64,000 bases of DNA, from contig CALMPI010000016.1 in assembly GCA_937872175.1 (NCBI GenBank), forward strand, positions 62,001 through 126,000, written 5' to 3'. Shown one piece after another: positions 17,538 to 25,328 of this stretch (its first letter is position 1; each line of letters begins with the position of its first letter). Both the position numbers and the translations under genes were made by a program. The stretch is from an uncultured Flavobacteriales bacterium. GTDB taxonomy: Bacteria > Bacteroidota > Bacteroidia > Flavobacteriales_F > PHOS-HE28. A model generated the notes under the pieces. It saw nothing but the letters and a program-made list of their open reading frames with translations, was not told the DNA's origin and did no database searches.

Positions 17538-17555
17538 CCGCGGCCGGAACCTGAA

Positions 17556-17583
17556 CGGAAGGCGGGCGCATGCCCGCCTTCCG
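17556..17583 (+). terminator. Hairpin terminator after the lipoprotein gene
   Basis: CGGAAGGCGGGC (17556-17567), loop GCAT, then GCCCGCCTTCCG (17572-17583): a perfect 12-bp stem 18 nt after the stop codon. Confidence 0.75.
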
Positions 17584-17615
17584 CATTCCCGCTCGGCCGG
17601 TGCGATCTTCGACGC

Positions 17616-18512
17616 ATGCGTCGCAGGTGGTTGTTCGCCTCGGTCGGCCTCGCATCCGGGCTGATCGGCGCCGAGCTCGTGCTCCGCGGCCTGGGTCGAC
17701 GTGACCATCCACTGTTCGAGGCCGATGCGCGCTATGAGTACCTGATGCGGCCCCACCAGGATGTCCGGTACGGACGCATCCATTACGTCACGAACGCCCT
17801 CGGGCTCCGGTCGCCGCCGGTGGGGCCCAAGCGTGGACGACGGGTGCTGGTCATCGGCGACTCGGTGATCAATGGGGGGCAGCAGACCACACAGGACAGC
17901 CTGGCCACGGAAAAGGCCGCGCGGCGCACAGGCGTGGAGGTGATCAACCTGAGCGCGGGGAGCTGGGGGACGGAGAACGCCATGGCCTGGATCCGGGCAC
18001 ACGGCCTTCTCCATGCGGACGCCTTGTTCATCGTCCTGAGCAGCCATGATGCCTACGACCGGATGACCTTTGAGCCTCTGGTCGGCCATCATCCCTCCTA
18101 CCCCGCGGAACGACCGCCACTGGCCCTGGTCGCCGAGCTGGCACGCCGGACCCATCGCATCCTGCACCGACAGCCGCCCACGGGCCACCGCATGTTCGCA
18201 AGCGGATGGCGTGACCTTCGGGATACTGCGCTGGTGCTCGGGCTTCCCCTCACCGTGGTCCTTCATCCGGAATTGGGCGAACTCGCCATGGGCCGGTACG
18301 ACGACCGCGGCGCCAGGATCCTTGATTCCCTCGCAGCGTGGAGGGTGCCCATGGTGCCTTTGATCGGCCGGATGGACAGCGCGATGTACACCGACCGCAT
18401 CCACCTGAACGATCGCGGCCAGGCCGCCCTCGCCGATGTCCTTGTGGAACAGATCGGCCTGTTGACCGGCACGAATACCTTCGGCCATGATCCGTCCCCT
18501 GGCACCCGCTGA
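17616..18512 (+). CDS. SGNH/GDSL-type hydrolase-like membrane-anchored protein
   Basis: Protein of 298 residues with an N-terminal hydrophobic segment (7-22) suggesting export or anchoring. Block I GDS with nucleophile S83 (VLVIGDSVINGG), a block II-like LSAGSWGTEN, and block V DRIH with D260 and H263 identify the SGNH hydrolase fold; such enzymes remove acyl groups from sugars, lipids or peptidoglycan. The ATG lies 4 nt after a GATCTTCG box (17604-17611). Its last 26 nt overlap mnmH, so it is the first gene of an operon with mnmH and selD, though no functional link to selenium is evident. Confidence 0.75.
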   Translation: MRRRWLFASVGLASGLIGAELVLRGLGRRDHPLFEADARYEYLMRPHQDVRYGRIHYVTNALGLRSPPVGPKRGRRVLVIGDSVINGGQQTTQDSLATEKAARRTGVEVINLSAGSWGTENAMAWIRAHGLLHADALFIVLSSHDAYDRMTFEPLVGHHPSYPAERPPLALVAELARRTHRILHRQPPTGHRMFASGWRDLRDTALVLGLPLTVVLHPELGELAMGRYDDRGARILDSLAAWRVPMVPLIGRMDSAMYTDRIHLNDRGQAALADVLVEQIGLLTGTNTFGHDPSPGTR

Positions 18513-19524
18513 CCTGTTGGAGCAGGCGGACCCGGTCCCGTTGATCGATGTGCGCTCCCCTTCGGAACACACGCACGGGCACATCCCAGGAAGCACCAAC
18601 CTGCCGTTGTTCTCGGACGCGGAGCGCAGTGAGGTCGGCACCTGCTACAAGCAGCGCGGGCGGGATGAGGCCGTCCTCCTTGGGCTTCGCCTCGTGGGCC
18701 CCCGGCTGGGCGACCTGGTGGAGCGGGCGCGCAGCATCGCACCGGACGGACGCATCGCCGTGCATTGCTGGCGAGGCGGAGAGCGCAGCGCCAGTGTGGC
18801 CTGGCTCCTCGACAAGGCCGGATTCTCCGAGGTCCGGACGCTGCGCGGTGGGTACAAGGCGTTCCGTCGCCACACGATCGAACGCTTCGCCCGCCCCTGG
18901 GACCTGCGCGTGCTGGGGGGCTATACAGGCAGCGGCAAGACGGAACTTCTCGCGCTGTTGAAGGAACTGGGCGAGCAGGTCGTGGACCTTGAGGGGCTCG
19001 CTCGGCACAAGGGTTCGGTCTTCGGTGGACTTGGGCTGGCCGGACAGCCCTCCACCGAGCATTTCGAGAACCAGCTGTGGGAAGCCTTGGGAGGACTGGA
19101 CCTGGCCAGGCCGCTATGGGTCGAGGATGAGAGCCTGATGATCGGCCGGGTGAGGATCCCGGACGTGTTCTTCGCGCGCATGCGAAGCGCCGATCTGTAC
19201 TTCGTCGACATGCCGATGGAGGACAGGGTCATCAGGCTTGTGAAGGAATATGGCACCACGACCGTTGAGGAGCTGAAGGAACCTGTGCGCAGGATCGAGA
19301 AGCGGCTGGGCCCGCAGCACTGCAAGGCCGCCTTGGAGGCCTTGGACCGCGGCGATCTGGCCGAGGTCGCCCGGATCACCCTTCGCTACTACGACAAAGC
19401 CTATCTCCGGAGCGCGGGTGAACGCGATCCCGCACAGGTGCGGACCATCCAAGGCCGGGCGAACGATCTTAGCGGGCTTGCCCAACGCCTGGCCGAACAT
19501 GTCCGAGCCGAACACATCCCCTGA
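18487..19524 (+). CDS. mnmH: tRNA 2-selenouridine synthase MnmH
   Basis: Converts 2-thiouridine at the wobble position of some tRNAs to 2-selenouridine using selenophosphate, through a geranylated intermediate. The 345-residue protein has an N-terminal rhodanese domain with catalytic C94 in HCWRGGERS and the family motif CYKQRGRDEA, then a P-loop GYTGSGKT (145-152) in the C-terminal nucleotide-binding part. It overlaps the gene before it and selD after it by 26 nt each, consistent with translational coupling to the selenophosphate supply. Confidence 0.96.
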   Translation: MIRPLAPADLLEQADPVPLIDVRSPSEHTHGHIPGSTNLPLFSDAERSEVGTCYKQRGRDEAVLLGLRLVGPRLGDLVERARSIAPDGRIAVHCWRGGERSASVAWLLDKAGFSEVRTLRGGYKAFRRHTIERFARPWDLRVLGGYTGSGKTELLALLKELGEQVVDLEGLARHKGSVFGGLGLAGQPSTEHFENQLWEALGGLDLARPLWVEDESLMIGRVRIPDVFFARMRSADLYFVDMPMEDRVIRLVKEYGTTTVEELKEPVRRIEKRLGPQHCKAALEALDRGDLAEVARITLRYYDKAYLRSAGERDPAQVRTIQGRANDLSGLAQRLAEHVRAEHIP

Positions 19525-20554
19525 CGATCCGGTGCGCCTCACACAGTTCAGCCGCGGCTCGGGCTGCGGCTGCAAGCTGGCACCGGACCTGCTCGACCGC
19601 ATCCTGCGGAGCGACCGCCTCCACCACCCCGATCCGCGATTGCTTGTGGGCCCTGCGACCAAGGATGACGCGGCCATCTATGCCCTGGATGGTGACCAGG
19701 CGCTGATCAGTACCGTGGACTTCTTCACGCCGGTGGTCGACGACGCGCGTCTGTTCGGTCGGATCGCCGCGGCGAACGCGTTGAGCGACGTGTATGCCAT
19801 GGGCGGTTCGCCGCTGTTCGCCATCGCCGTGCTGGGCTGGCCGACCGACAAGCTGCCGGCCGAGCTGGCCGCGGACGTGATCGAGGGCGGGCGTGATGCA
19901 TGCCACGAAGCGGGCATTGCCCTCGCGGGGGGCCACAGCATTGATGCGACCGAACCGTTCTTCGGTCTGTCCGTCACCGGATCGGTCCTTCGCGCGCATG
20001 TGAAACGCAATGACACCGCGCGTCCCGGTGATGTGCTCCTGCTCACCAAACCGCTCGGATCCGGGGTGCTGGCCACCGCGTTGAAACGCGGCCAGCTCGA
20101 TGATGCCGGCCGGACGGTGCTCGGCGCCCAGCTCGCCGCGTTGAACCGTGCCGGTAGTACCCTGGGCCGGATCGATGCCGTGCACGCCATGACCGACGTG
20201 ACCGGCTTCGGTCTTCTGGGGCACCTGTGGGAGATGTGCGCGGGTTCGGGCTGCGCGGCGGAGCTTGACTGGGACGCCGTACCGATCTTGGAGGGCGCAC
20301 GGGCCTTGGTGGCCCAGGGAGTCTATGCCGACGGTGGCATGCGCAATTGGCGGTCCCTGCATGCGCACGTGGCGGGTGCCGGCTCCATGGAACGCATGAT
20401 CCTCGCTTCCGACCCCCAGACCAACGGCGGTCTGCTGATCGCCGTTGATCCGCACCAACAGGTGGCCGTGCAGAGGATGATCAAGGACACCGGAGCGATG
20501 GCCACGTGTATCGGGACGATCTCAGCGGGACCACCTGCGATCCGGATCCGATGA
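19499..20554 (+). CDS. selD: Selenide, water dikinase (selenophosphate synthase)
   Basis: Makes selenophosphate from selenide and ATP. The 351-residue protein starts within mnmH (MSEPNTSPDDPVRLTQF); the active-site SGCGCK corresponds to E. coli Cys17/Lys20, here C23 and K26, so it is a Cys rather than a Sec variant. Typical blocks follow: DDAAIYALD, VDFFTPVVDD, LSDVYAMGG, DVTGFGLLGHL, NWRS and DPQTNGGLL. Together with mnmH it provides selenium modification of tRNA; no selA or selB was seen in this window, so selenoprotein synthesis is not shown. Confidence 0.97.
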   Translation: MSEPNTSPDDPVRLTQFSRGSGCGCKLAPDLLDRILRSDRLHHPDPRLLVGPATKDDAAIYALDGDQALISTVDFFTPVVDDARLFGRIAAANALSDVYAMGGSPLFAIAVLGWPTDKLPAELAADVIEGGRDACHEAGIALAGGHSIDATEPFFGLSVTGSVLRAHVKRNDTARPGDVLLLTKPLGSGVLATALKRGQLDDAGRTVLGAQLAALNRAGSTLGRIDAVHAMTDVTGFGLLGHLWEMCAGSGCAAELDWDAVPILEGARALVAQGVYADGGMRNWRSLHAHVAGAGSMERMILASDPQTNGGLLIAVDPHQQVAVQRMIKDTGAMATCIGTISAGPPAIRIR

Positions 20555-20657
20555 ACGGATCATGGCGCGAGGTCGGACCTTTCATCATCATTCTCTGCAC
20601 AAGGTTGTAAGTTCGCGCCTGTTCTCTGTTCCATCAGGCTCACTTAACCCCAAGGAA

Positions 20658-21203
20658 ATGGCAACGAAGCGTTTCTCTGAAAAAGACATTCAACAACTCC
20701 TGCAGCATTACCGTGGCGAGCGCCGCCGTCTGGCCTATCAACTGGAAGGTGTGAAGAAGGCCCTTCGCGAGCTGCGTGCCCTTCGCGCCGGAACACCCGT
20801 TCCGGGCGAGGCGAAGAAGTCGGCGCGCAAAGCGGCCAAAGGGAGCAAACGCAAACCTGGCCGTCGGAAGAAACGGACCGTCGCCGGTGGCGGATATCGC
20901 CTCAGCGGTTGGGACACCGCGATCATGACCGCCGTGACCAACAACAACCGCATGATGACCAAGCAGCAGTTGTACGATGTCGTTCGCAAGTGGGCCAGCA
21001 AGAACGAGCCGAAGACCTCCGCGGCCGAGACAGAGGCCAAGTTGACGCGTGCGCTCCAGAAGCTCAGCGGTCGCCGTGGGCTCCTTGGCACCTACCGCAC
21101 CGGTCTGCAACGCGGCTACCACTACGGCCTGAAGGACTGGTTCTTCAAGAGCACGGGGAAGCTGAGGCCTTCCCATCTGGACAAGCTGGTCATCGAACGG
21201 TGA
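20658..21203 (+). CDS. Small basic protein of unknown function, possibly DNA-binding
   Basis: A 181-residue, lysine/arginine-rich protein I cannot assign. Residues 1-45 are predicted helical (KDIQQLLQHYRGERRRLAYQ), residues 50-75 form a highly basic linker (KKSARKAAKGSKRKPGRRKK), and the C-terminal half (SGWDTAIMTAVTNNNRMMTKQQ onward, split here) resembles a small winged-helix-like domain. The basic linker suggests nucleic-acid contact. Start at 20658 (MATKRFSEKD); a TAAGTTCG box (20608-20615) lies 42 nt upstream and a 15-bp terminator follows, so it is monocistronic. Confidence 0.72.
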   Translation: MATKRFSEKDIQQLLQHYRGERRRLAYQLEGVKKALRELRALRAGTPVPGEAKKSARKAAKGSKRKPGRRKKRTVAGGGYRLSGWDTAIMTAVTNNNRMMTKQQLYDVVRKWASKNEPKTSAAETEAKLTRALQKLSGRRGLLGTYRTGLQRGYHYGLKDWFFKSTGKLRPSHLDKLVIER

Positions 21204-21214
21204 ACCCGATGATC

Positions 21215-21254
21215 GAATGACGAAGGGCGGCCGATCGGTCGCCCTTCGTCATTC
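21215..21254 (+). terminator. Strong hairpin terminator after the basic-protein gene
   Basis: GAATGACGAAGGGCG (21215-21229) and CGCCCTTCGTCATTC (21240-21254) make a perfect 15-bp stem; the loop itself contains the palindrome CCGATCGG. Confidence 0.8.
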
Positions 21255-21292
21255 CGGCCTTCCATGTCCGCAGCGTACCTTCGGAGTTGCCG

Positions 21293-21736
21293 ATGAAGAA
21301 CATCCTTGCCGCCGTCGACCTTTCGCCCATCACCCAGGAGGTGCTGCGCATGGCCGGTGATCTGGCCCGCGAGCGCGGGGCCACCCTGTGGATCGTGCAT
21401 GTGGCCGCTCCCGATCCGGACCTCGTCGGGTTCGAGCCGGGCCCGCAGCACATCCGCGACCATCGTGCGCACGAACTGCGCGACGAGCACCAGGAGCTTC
21501 AACGGCTCGCTGGGGAGCGCACCGCGGATGGGGTCGACGCGCGGGCCCTGCTCGTGCAAGGCCCCACCGTGGCCACCATCCTGGACCAGGCCGAACGGCT
21601 TCAAGTGGAGCTCGTGGTGCTGGGCTCCCATGGCCACGGGGCGCTGCACCGGCTGTTCGTGGGCAGTGTCTGCCAGCAGGTGTTGGCCGCCACGCGCACA
21701 CCCCTCCTCATCGTCCCCTCTCCGGCCAGCGCATGA
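21293..21736 (+). CDS. Universal stress protein, UspA family
   Basis: A single-domain Usp of 147 residues, cytoplasmic. MKNILAAVDLS, IVHVAAP and the ATP-binding signature GSHGHGALHRLFVGSVCQQV (G-2x-G-9x-G-S type) mark the nucleotide-binding subgroup. A TACCTTCG box (21276-21283) lies 9 nt before the ATG. Its stop codon overlaps the start of the following sugar-dehydrogenase-like gene (ATGA at 21733-21736), so the two are probably translationally coupled. Confidence 0.92.
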   Translation: MKNILAAVDLSPITQEVLRMAGDLARERGATLWIVHVAAPDPDLVGFEPGPQHIRDHRAHELRDEHQELQRLAGERTADGVDARALLVQGPTVATILDQAERLQVELVVLGSHGHGALHRLFVGSVCQQVLAATRTPLLIVPSPASA

Positions 21737-22863
21737 CCCGTCGCGGTCTGCCGCTGCTGACCATCGTGTGCTCCGGATGGCTGCTGTCCGGTGGCGTCTG
21801 CCTGCCGACCATGCGCTCCGGACCGCCTCAGGTGGAAGGGATCGCGCTTCCTGAAGGATTCCGCATCGGCGTGTTCGCCGATGGCGTGACGAACGCGCGC
21901 GCGATGTGCTGGGGCGACCGGGGCACCCTCTTCGTGGGCAGCAAGGCGGAAGGGGTGGTGCATGCGCTGACCGACATGGACCGGGACGGTCGTGCCGACA
22001 TCCACCGGATCATCGCACGGGACCTTCGGATGCCCGCCGGTGTGGCCTTTCGGGATGGAGCGTTGTACGTGTCCGCGGTGGACCGGATCCTGCGCTTCGA
22101 TTCCATCGAGCAGCGGCTCGATGCCCCTCCAAGACCCGTGGAGCTTCCACAACGCTTCCCCGATGAGGACCACCACGGGTGGAAGTTCATCGCCTTCGGT
22201 CCCGACGGCCGGTTGTACGTGCCGGTCGGAGCCCCCTGCAATTCCTGCCTGAGCGAGGACGGTCTGTTCGCCACGATCACCAGCATGACCGCGGATGGCA
22301 GGGACCTTCGCATCGAGGCGCACGGGGTGCGCAATTCCGTGGGGTTCGACTGGGATCCCGCCACCGGGCAGCTCTGGTTCACGGATAACGGTCGCGACTG
22401 GATGGGCGATGATGCCCCGGACTGCGAGCTGGACCGTCTGGAGCAACGTGGCCTGCATTTCGGGTATCCCTACTGTCACGCAGGCGCCATCCCCGACCCG
22501 GAGTTCGGCGCGGAACACCCGTGCAGCACCTTCACCGCTCCGGCCGCCCGGCTCGGGGCGCATGTGGCCCCGCTGGGCATGCGCTTTCTTCGGGGTGCCG
22601 CGTTCCCTTCGAGGTACGAGGGGGCCATGCTCATCGCAGAGCATGGCAGCTGGAACCGCAGCACCCCCGTCGGATACCGGGTGGTGGCCGCCTTTCCGGA
22701 GCCCGATGGCACGGCCCGTACGGAGGTCTTCGCCGACGGCTGGCTCATGGGGAACCGGGCTTGGGGCCGGCCCGTGGACGTGCTGGTGGCCCCGGACGGC
22801 AGCGTGCTCATCAGCGACGATGCCGCCGACATGATCTACAGGGTGTGGTACGAAGACCCATAG
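21733..22863 (+). CDS. PQQ-dependent sugar (sorbosone/glucose) dehydrogenase-like exported protein
   Basis: A 376-residue beta-propeller of the soluble glucose/L-sorbosone dehydrogenase family. A hydrophobic N-terminus (MTRRGLPLLTIVCSGWLLSG) directs export; a cysteine at about residue 23 may be a lipid anchor, but the lipobox is weak. Family blocks are visible: RIGVFADGVTNARAMCWGD, GTLFVGSK, DVLVAPDGSVLISDD near the end, and HHGWKFIAFGPDGRLYV. The start overlaps the usp stop as ATGA. Oxidation of an aldose or sugar lactone outside the inner membrane is inferred from the family; many homologues have no proven activity. Confidence 0.82.
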   Translation: MTRRGLPLLTIVCSGWLLSGGVCLPTMRSGPPQVEGIALPEGFRIGVFADGVTNARAMCWGDRGTLFVGSKAEGVVHALTDMDRDGRADIHRIIARDLRMPAGVAFRDGALYVSAVDRILRFDSIEQRLDAPPRPVELPQRFPDEDHHGWKFIAFGPDGRLYVPVGAPCNSCLSEDGLFATITSMTADGRDLRIEAHGVRNSVGFDWDPATGQLWFTDNGRDWMGDDAPDCELDRLEQRGLHFGYPYCHAGAIPDPEFGAEHPCSTFTAPAARLGAHVAPLGMRFLRGAAFPSRYEGAMLIAEHGSWNRSTPVGYRVVAAFPEPDGTARTEVFADGWLMGNRAWGRPVDVLVAPDGSVLISDDAADMIYRVWYEDP

Positions 22864-22911
22864 GATCGATAGTTTTACTATCATATGTAGGTGTATTTGT
22901 ATCGTGAACAA

Positions 22912-22948
22912 TAGCTTTGGCACGGCTGTTGATAGCCGACCGTCAACA
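22912..22948 (+). promoter_or_regulatory. Promoter box and candidate operator of the TetR-ABC operon
   Basis: TAGCTTTG (22912-22919), an exact TAnnTTTG match, is followed after 7 nt by the inverted repeat TGTTGA-N10-TCAACA (22927-22932 and 22943-22948). The position just downstream of the box and just before the regulator gene is that of an autoregulatory TetR operator. The surrounding 22861-22911 is unusually AT-rich for the window. Confidence 0.45.
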
Positions 22949-22957
22949 TCGCACCCG

Positions 22958-23641
22958 ATGCAACGACTCGCCCAGCTGGACATGCACGTGCAGGAGCGCG
23001 TGTTCCTGAAGGACCCCGCGACCACCGACCTCGGGCGGCGCATCATCGAACGGTCCATCGGCCTTATCGATGAGCTCGGCTTCGAGCGGTTCACCTTCGC
23101 CAAGCTCGCGCATGCACTGGGCACGGCCGAAAGCTCCATCTACCGCTACTTCGAGAACAAGCACCTGCTCCTGGTGTACCTGATCGGATGGTATTGGAGC
23201 TGGCGCGAGTACAAGCTCGTGTTCGATACCGCCAACATCCCCGACCCGAAGCAGCTCCTTGAGCGGGCCATCCGATCGCTCGCCGAGCCGGTGGAGGAAC
23301 GAGGTGCCTTCAACCACGTGGACCTGCGCGCGCTGTACCGCATCGCCAAGGCCGAGAGCCCGAAGGCCTACCTGGTGAAGGAGGTGGACGCCCGCGGGCG
23401 TGACGGGCATTTCAGTTCGTTCGGCCGCCTGTGCGACCGCCTGCGTGAGCTCATCCTCGTGGTGCGGCGGGACCATCCGTTCCCGGCAGCCCTGGCCTGC
23501 ACCATCGCCGAGGGATCCCTCGACCTGCACTTCTTCCACGAACACATCCCGGGGCTCTCGGGCTTCGGGCGCAAGGACCGCACGGCCGACTTCCTGCTCC
23601 ACGTCGCCCAGGCCTCCATCGCACACCGTCCCCGGTCATGA
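22958..23641 (+). CDS. TetR/AcrR-family transcriptional regulator
   Basis: A 227-residue dimeric repressor-type protein. The helix-turn-helix lies at about residues 27-75 (TDLGRRIIERSIGLIDELGF, FTFAKLAHALGTAESSIYRY, FENKHLLL); the rest is an unclassified ligand-binding domain. GTG at 22904 is an alternative start, but a perfect TAGCTTTG box at 22912-22919 lies inside that extension, and MQRLAQLDMHVQERVFLKDP resembles the beginning of homologues. Its stop overlaps the ABC transporter start (ATGA, 23638-23641), so it heads the export operon and likely controls it. Confidence 0.88.
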   Translation: MQRLAQLDMHVQERVFLKDPATTDLGRRIIERSIGLIDELGFERFTFAKLAHALGTAESSIYRYFENKHLLLVYLIGWYWSWREYKLVFDTANIPDPKQLLERAIRSLAEPVEERGAFNHVDLRALYRIAKAESPKAYLVKEVDARGRDGHFSSFGRLCDRLRELILVVRRDHPFPAALACTIAEGSLDLHFFHEHIPGLSGFGRKDRTADFLLHVAQASIAHRPRS

Positions 23642-25317
23642 GCACGCTGATCACCCCTTTCCAGCGGCTCGTGCGGTTGCTGAGCATGGACCGGCGCGAG
23701 CTGGGCTACATCTACCTCTACGCCCTGGTGAGCGGCGCCATCAACCTGACGCTCCCATTGGGCATACAGGCCATCATCAACCTCATCAGCGGGGGGCAGA
23801 TCGCCACCAGCTGGGGGGTGCTCATCGCCTTCGTCACCATCGGGGTGGCCTTCGCCGGGGTGATGCAGATCCTCCAGCTCACCATCGGCGAGACGATCAA
23901 GCAGCGCCTGTTCGCCAGGAGCGCCTTCGACTTCGCCTACCGCCTGCCCCGCCTGCGCGCTGAAGCGGTCCAGGGGCGATACCTGCCGGAACTGGTCAAC
24001 CGCTTCTTCGACACCCTCACGATCCAGAAAGGCCTCACCAAGGTGCTCATCGACGTGCCGGTGGCCTCGCTGCAGATCGTGCTGAGCCTTGTCCTCCTCT
24101 CGTTCTACCATCCCTTCTTCATCGCCTTCGGGCTCTTTCTGGTCGCGCTGCTCTACGCCATCTTCCGCTGGACCGGCATGCGCGGTCTGCGCACAAGCCT
24201 CGAGGAGTCCAAGTACAAGTACGAGGTGGCCTTTTGGCTGGAGGAGCTCGGTCGCAACATGAACACCTTCAAGCTGGCCGGGCGCACCCGGCTCGCCCTG
24301 GACCGGACCGACCAGATCACGTCCAAGTACATTCTGGCGCGCAACGGCCACTTCAGGGTCCTCCTTCAGCAGTATGGCGCCATGGTGTTCTTCAAGGTGA
24401 TCATCACGGTCAGCCTGCTCATCCTGGGCGGGCTGCTCGTGATGGGCGAACAGATGAACCTGGGCCAGTTCGTCGCTGCGGAGATCATCATCCTGCTGGT
24501 GATGGCCGCCGTGGAGAAGCTCACCATCAGCATCGAGGCCATCTACGATGTCCTTACCGCCCTGGAGAAGATCGGCAACGTGACGGATCTTCCGCTGGAA
24601 CAGGGTGGGCGCGTGCACATCCCGGCCTCTGCCGAAGGGGCCGCCGGCATGGAGGTCGCCTTCCACGGGGTGGCGTTCCGATCACCATGGACCGGTCAGG
24701 ACGTGCTGGGCGGCATCGACCTCACGATCGCGTCCGGGCAGAAGGTCTGCCTCAGCGGGCCCAACGGGAGCGGAAAGACCACGCTGCTGCAGATGATCGG
24801 CGGCCTGGTGAGCCCCACATCCGGTACGGTCGGGCTCGACGGCCATCCGCTGGGCAGCCTCGACCTCGACCATGCACGCAGCATGATGGGGGACAGCCTG
24901 AACCAGGACGAGGTGTTCAGCGGGACCATCGAGGAGAACATCACCATGGGCCGGCCCTGGGTGACCCCGGAGGATGTGCGCTCGGCGGCCGAGCGCACCG
25001 GGCTCGCTGACAGGATCGCGCGCCTGCCGATGGGACTGATGACGCCCCTGGACCCGAACGGCACACGCCTTCCGCGCTCGCTGGTCAAGCGCGTCATCCT
25101 TTCGAGGTGCCTGGCCTCGCGCCCGCGTCTGTTGCTCATCGAGGATGACCTGTCGATGTTCGACCCCGTGGACCGCGACACCCTGCTGCATGAGCTCACC
25201 GCCCGGGAGGCCCCATGGACCCTCGTGCTCGTCAGCAACGACCCCGCCGTGCAGGCCCGCTGCGAACGTCACCTACATCTGGCGGGCGGGAAGCTCATCG
25301 AGATCCGCCACGCCTGA
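23638..25317 (+). CDS. ABC transporter with fused membrane and ATPase domains, non-canonical ATPase motifs
   Basis: A 559-residue half-transporter: membrane domain with about six helices (residues 20-300), then an ATPase domain. Walker A is normal (SGPNGSGKTT, about 373-382), but the signature LSGGQ is replaced by LPRSLVKR and the Walker B end reads LLLIEDD, where LLLDEP is usual, so the Asp-Glu pair appears as Glu-Asp. There is no C39 peptidase domain. With HlyD and TolC partners downstream it forms a type-I-secretion-like tripartite exporter. The substrate is unknown; whether the ATPase hydrolyses ATP normally is an open question. Confidence 0.88.
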   Translation: MSTLITPFQRLVRLLSMDRRELGYIYLYALVSGAINLTLPLGIQAIINLISGGQIATSWGVLIAFVTIGVAFAGVMQILQLTIGETIKQRLFARSAFDFAYRLPRLRAEAVQGRYLPELVNRFFDTLTIQKGLTKVLIDVPVASLQIVLSLVLLSFYHPFFIAFGLFLVALLYAIFRWTGMRGLRTSLEESKYKYEVAFWLEELGRNMNTFKLAGRTRLALDRTDQITSKYILARNGHFRVLLQQYGAMVFFKVIITVSLLILGGLLVMGEQMNLGQFVAAEIIILLVMAAVEKLTISIEAIYDVLTALEKIGNVTDLPLEQGGRVHIPASAEGAAGMEVAFHGVAFRSPWTGQDVLGGIDLTIASGQKVCLSGPNGSGKTTLLQMIGGLVSPTSGTVGLDGHPLGSLDLDHARSMMGDSLNQDEVFSGTIEENITMGRPWVTPEDVRSAAERTGLADRIARLPMGLMTPLDPNGTRLPRSLVKRVILSRCLASRPRLLLIEDDLSMFDPVDRDTLLHELTAREAPWTLVLVSNDPAVQARCERHLHLAGGKLIEIRHA

Positions 25318-25328
25318 GCCCTTCCGCG

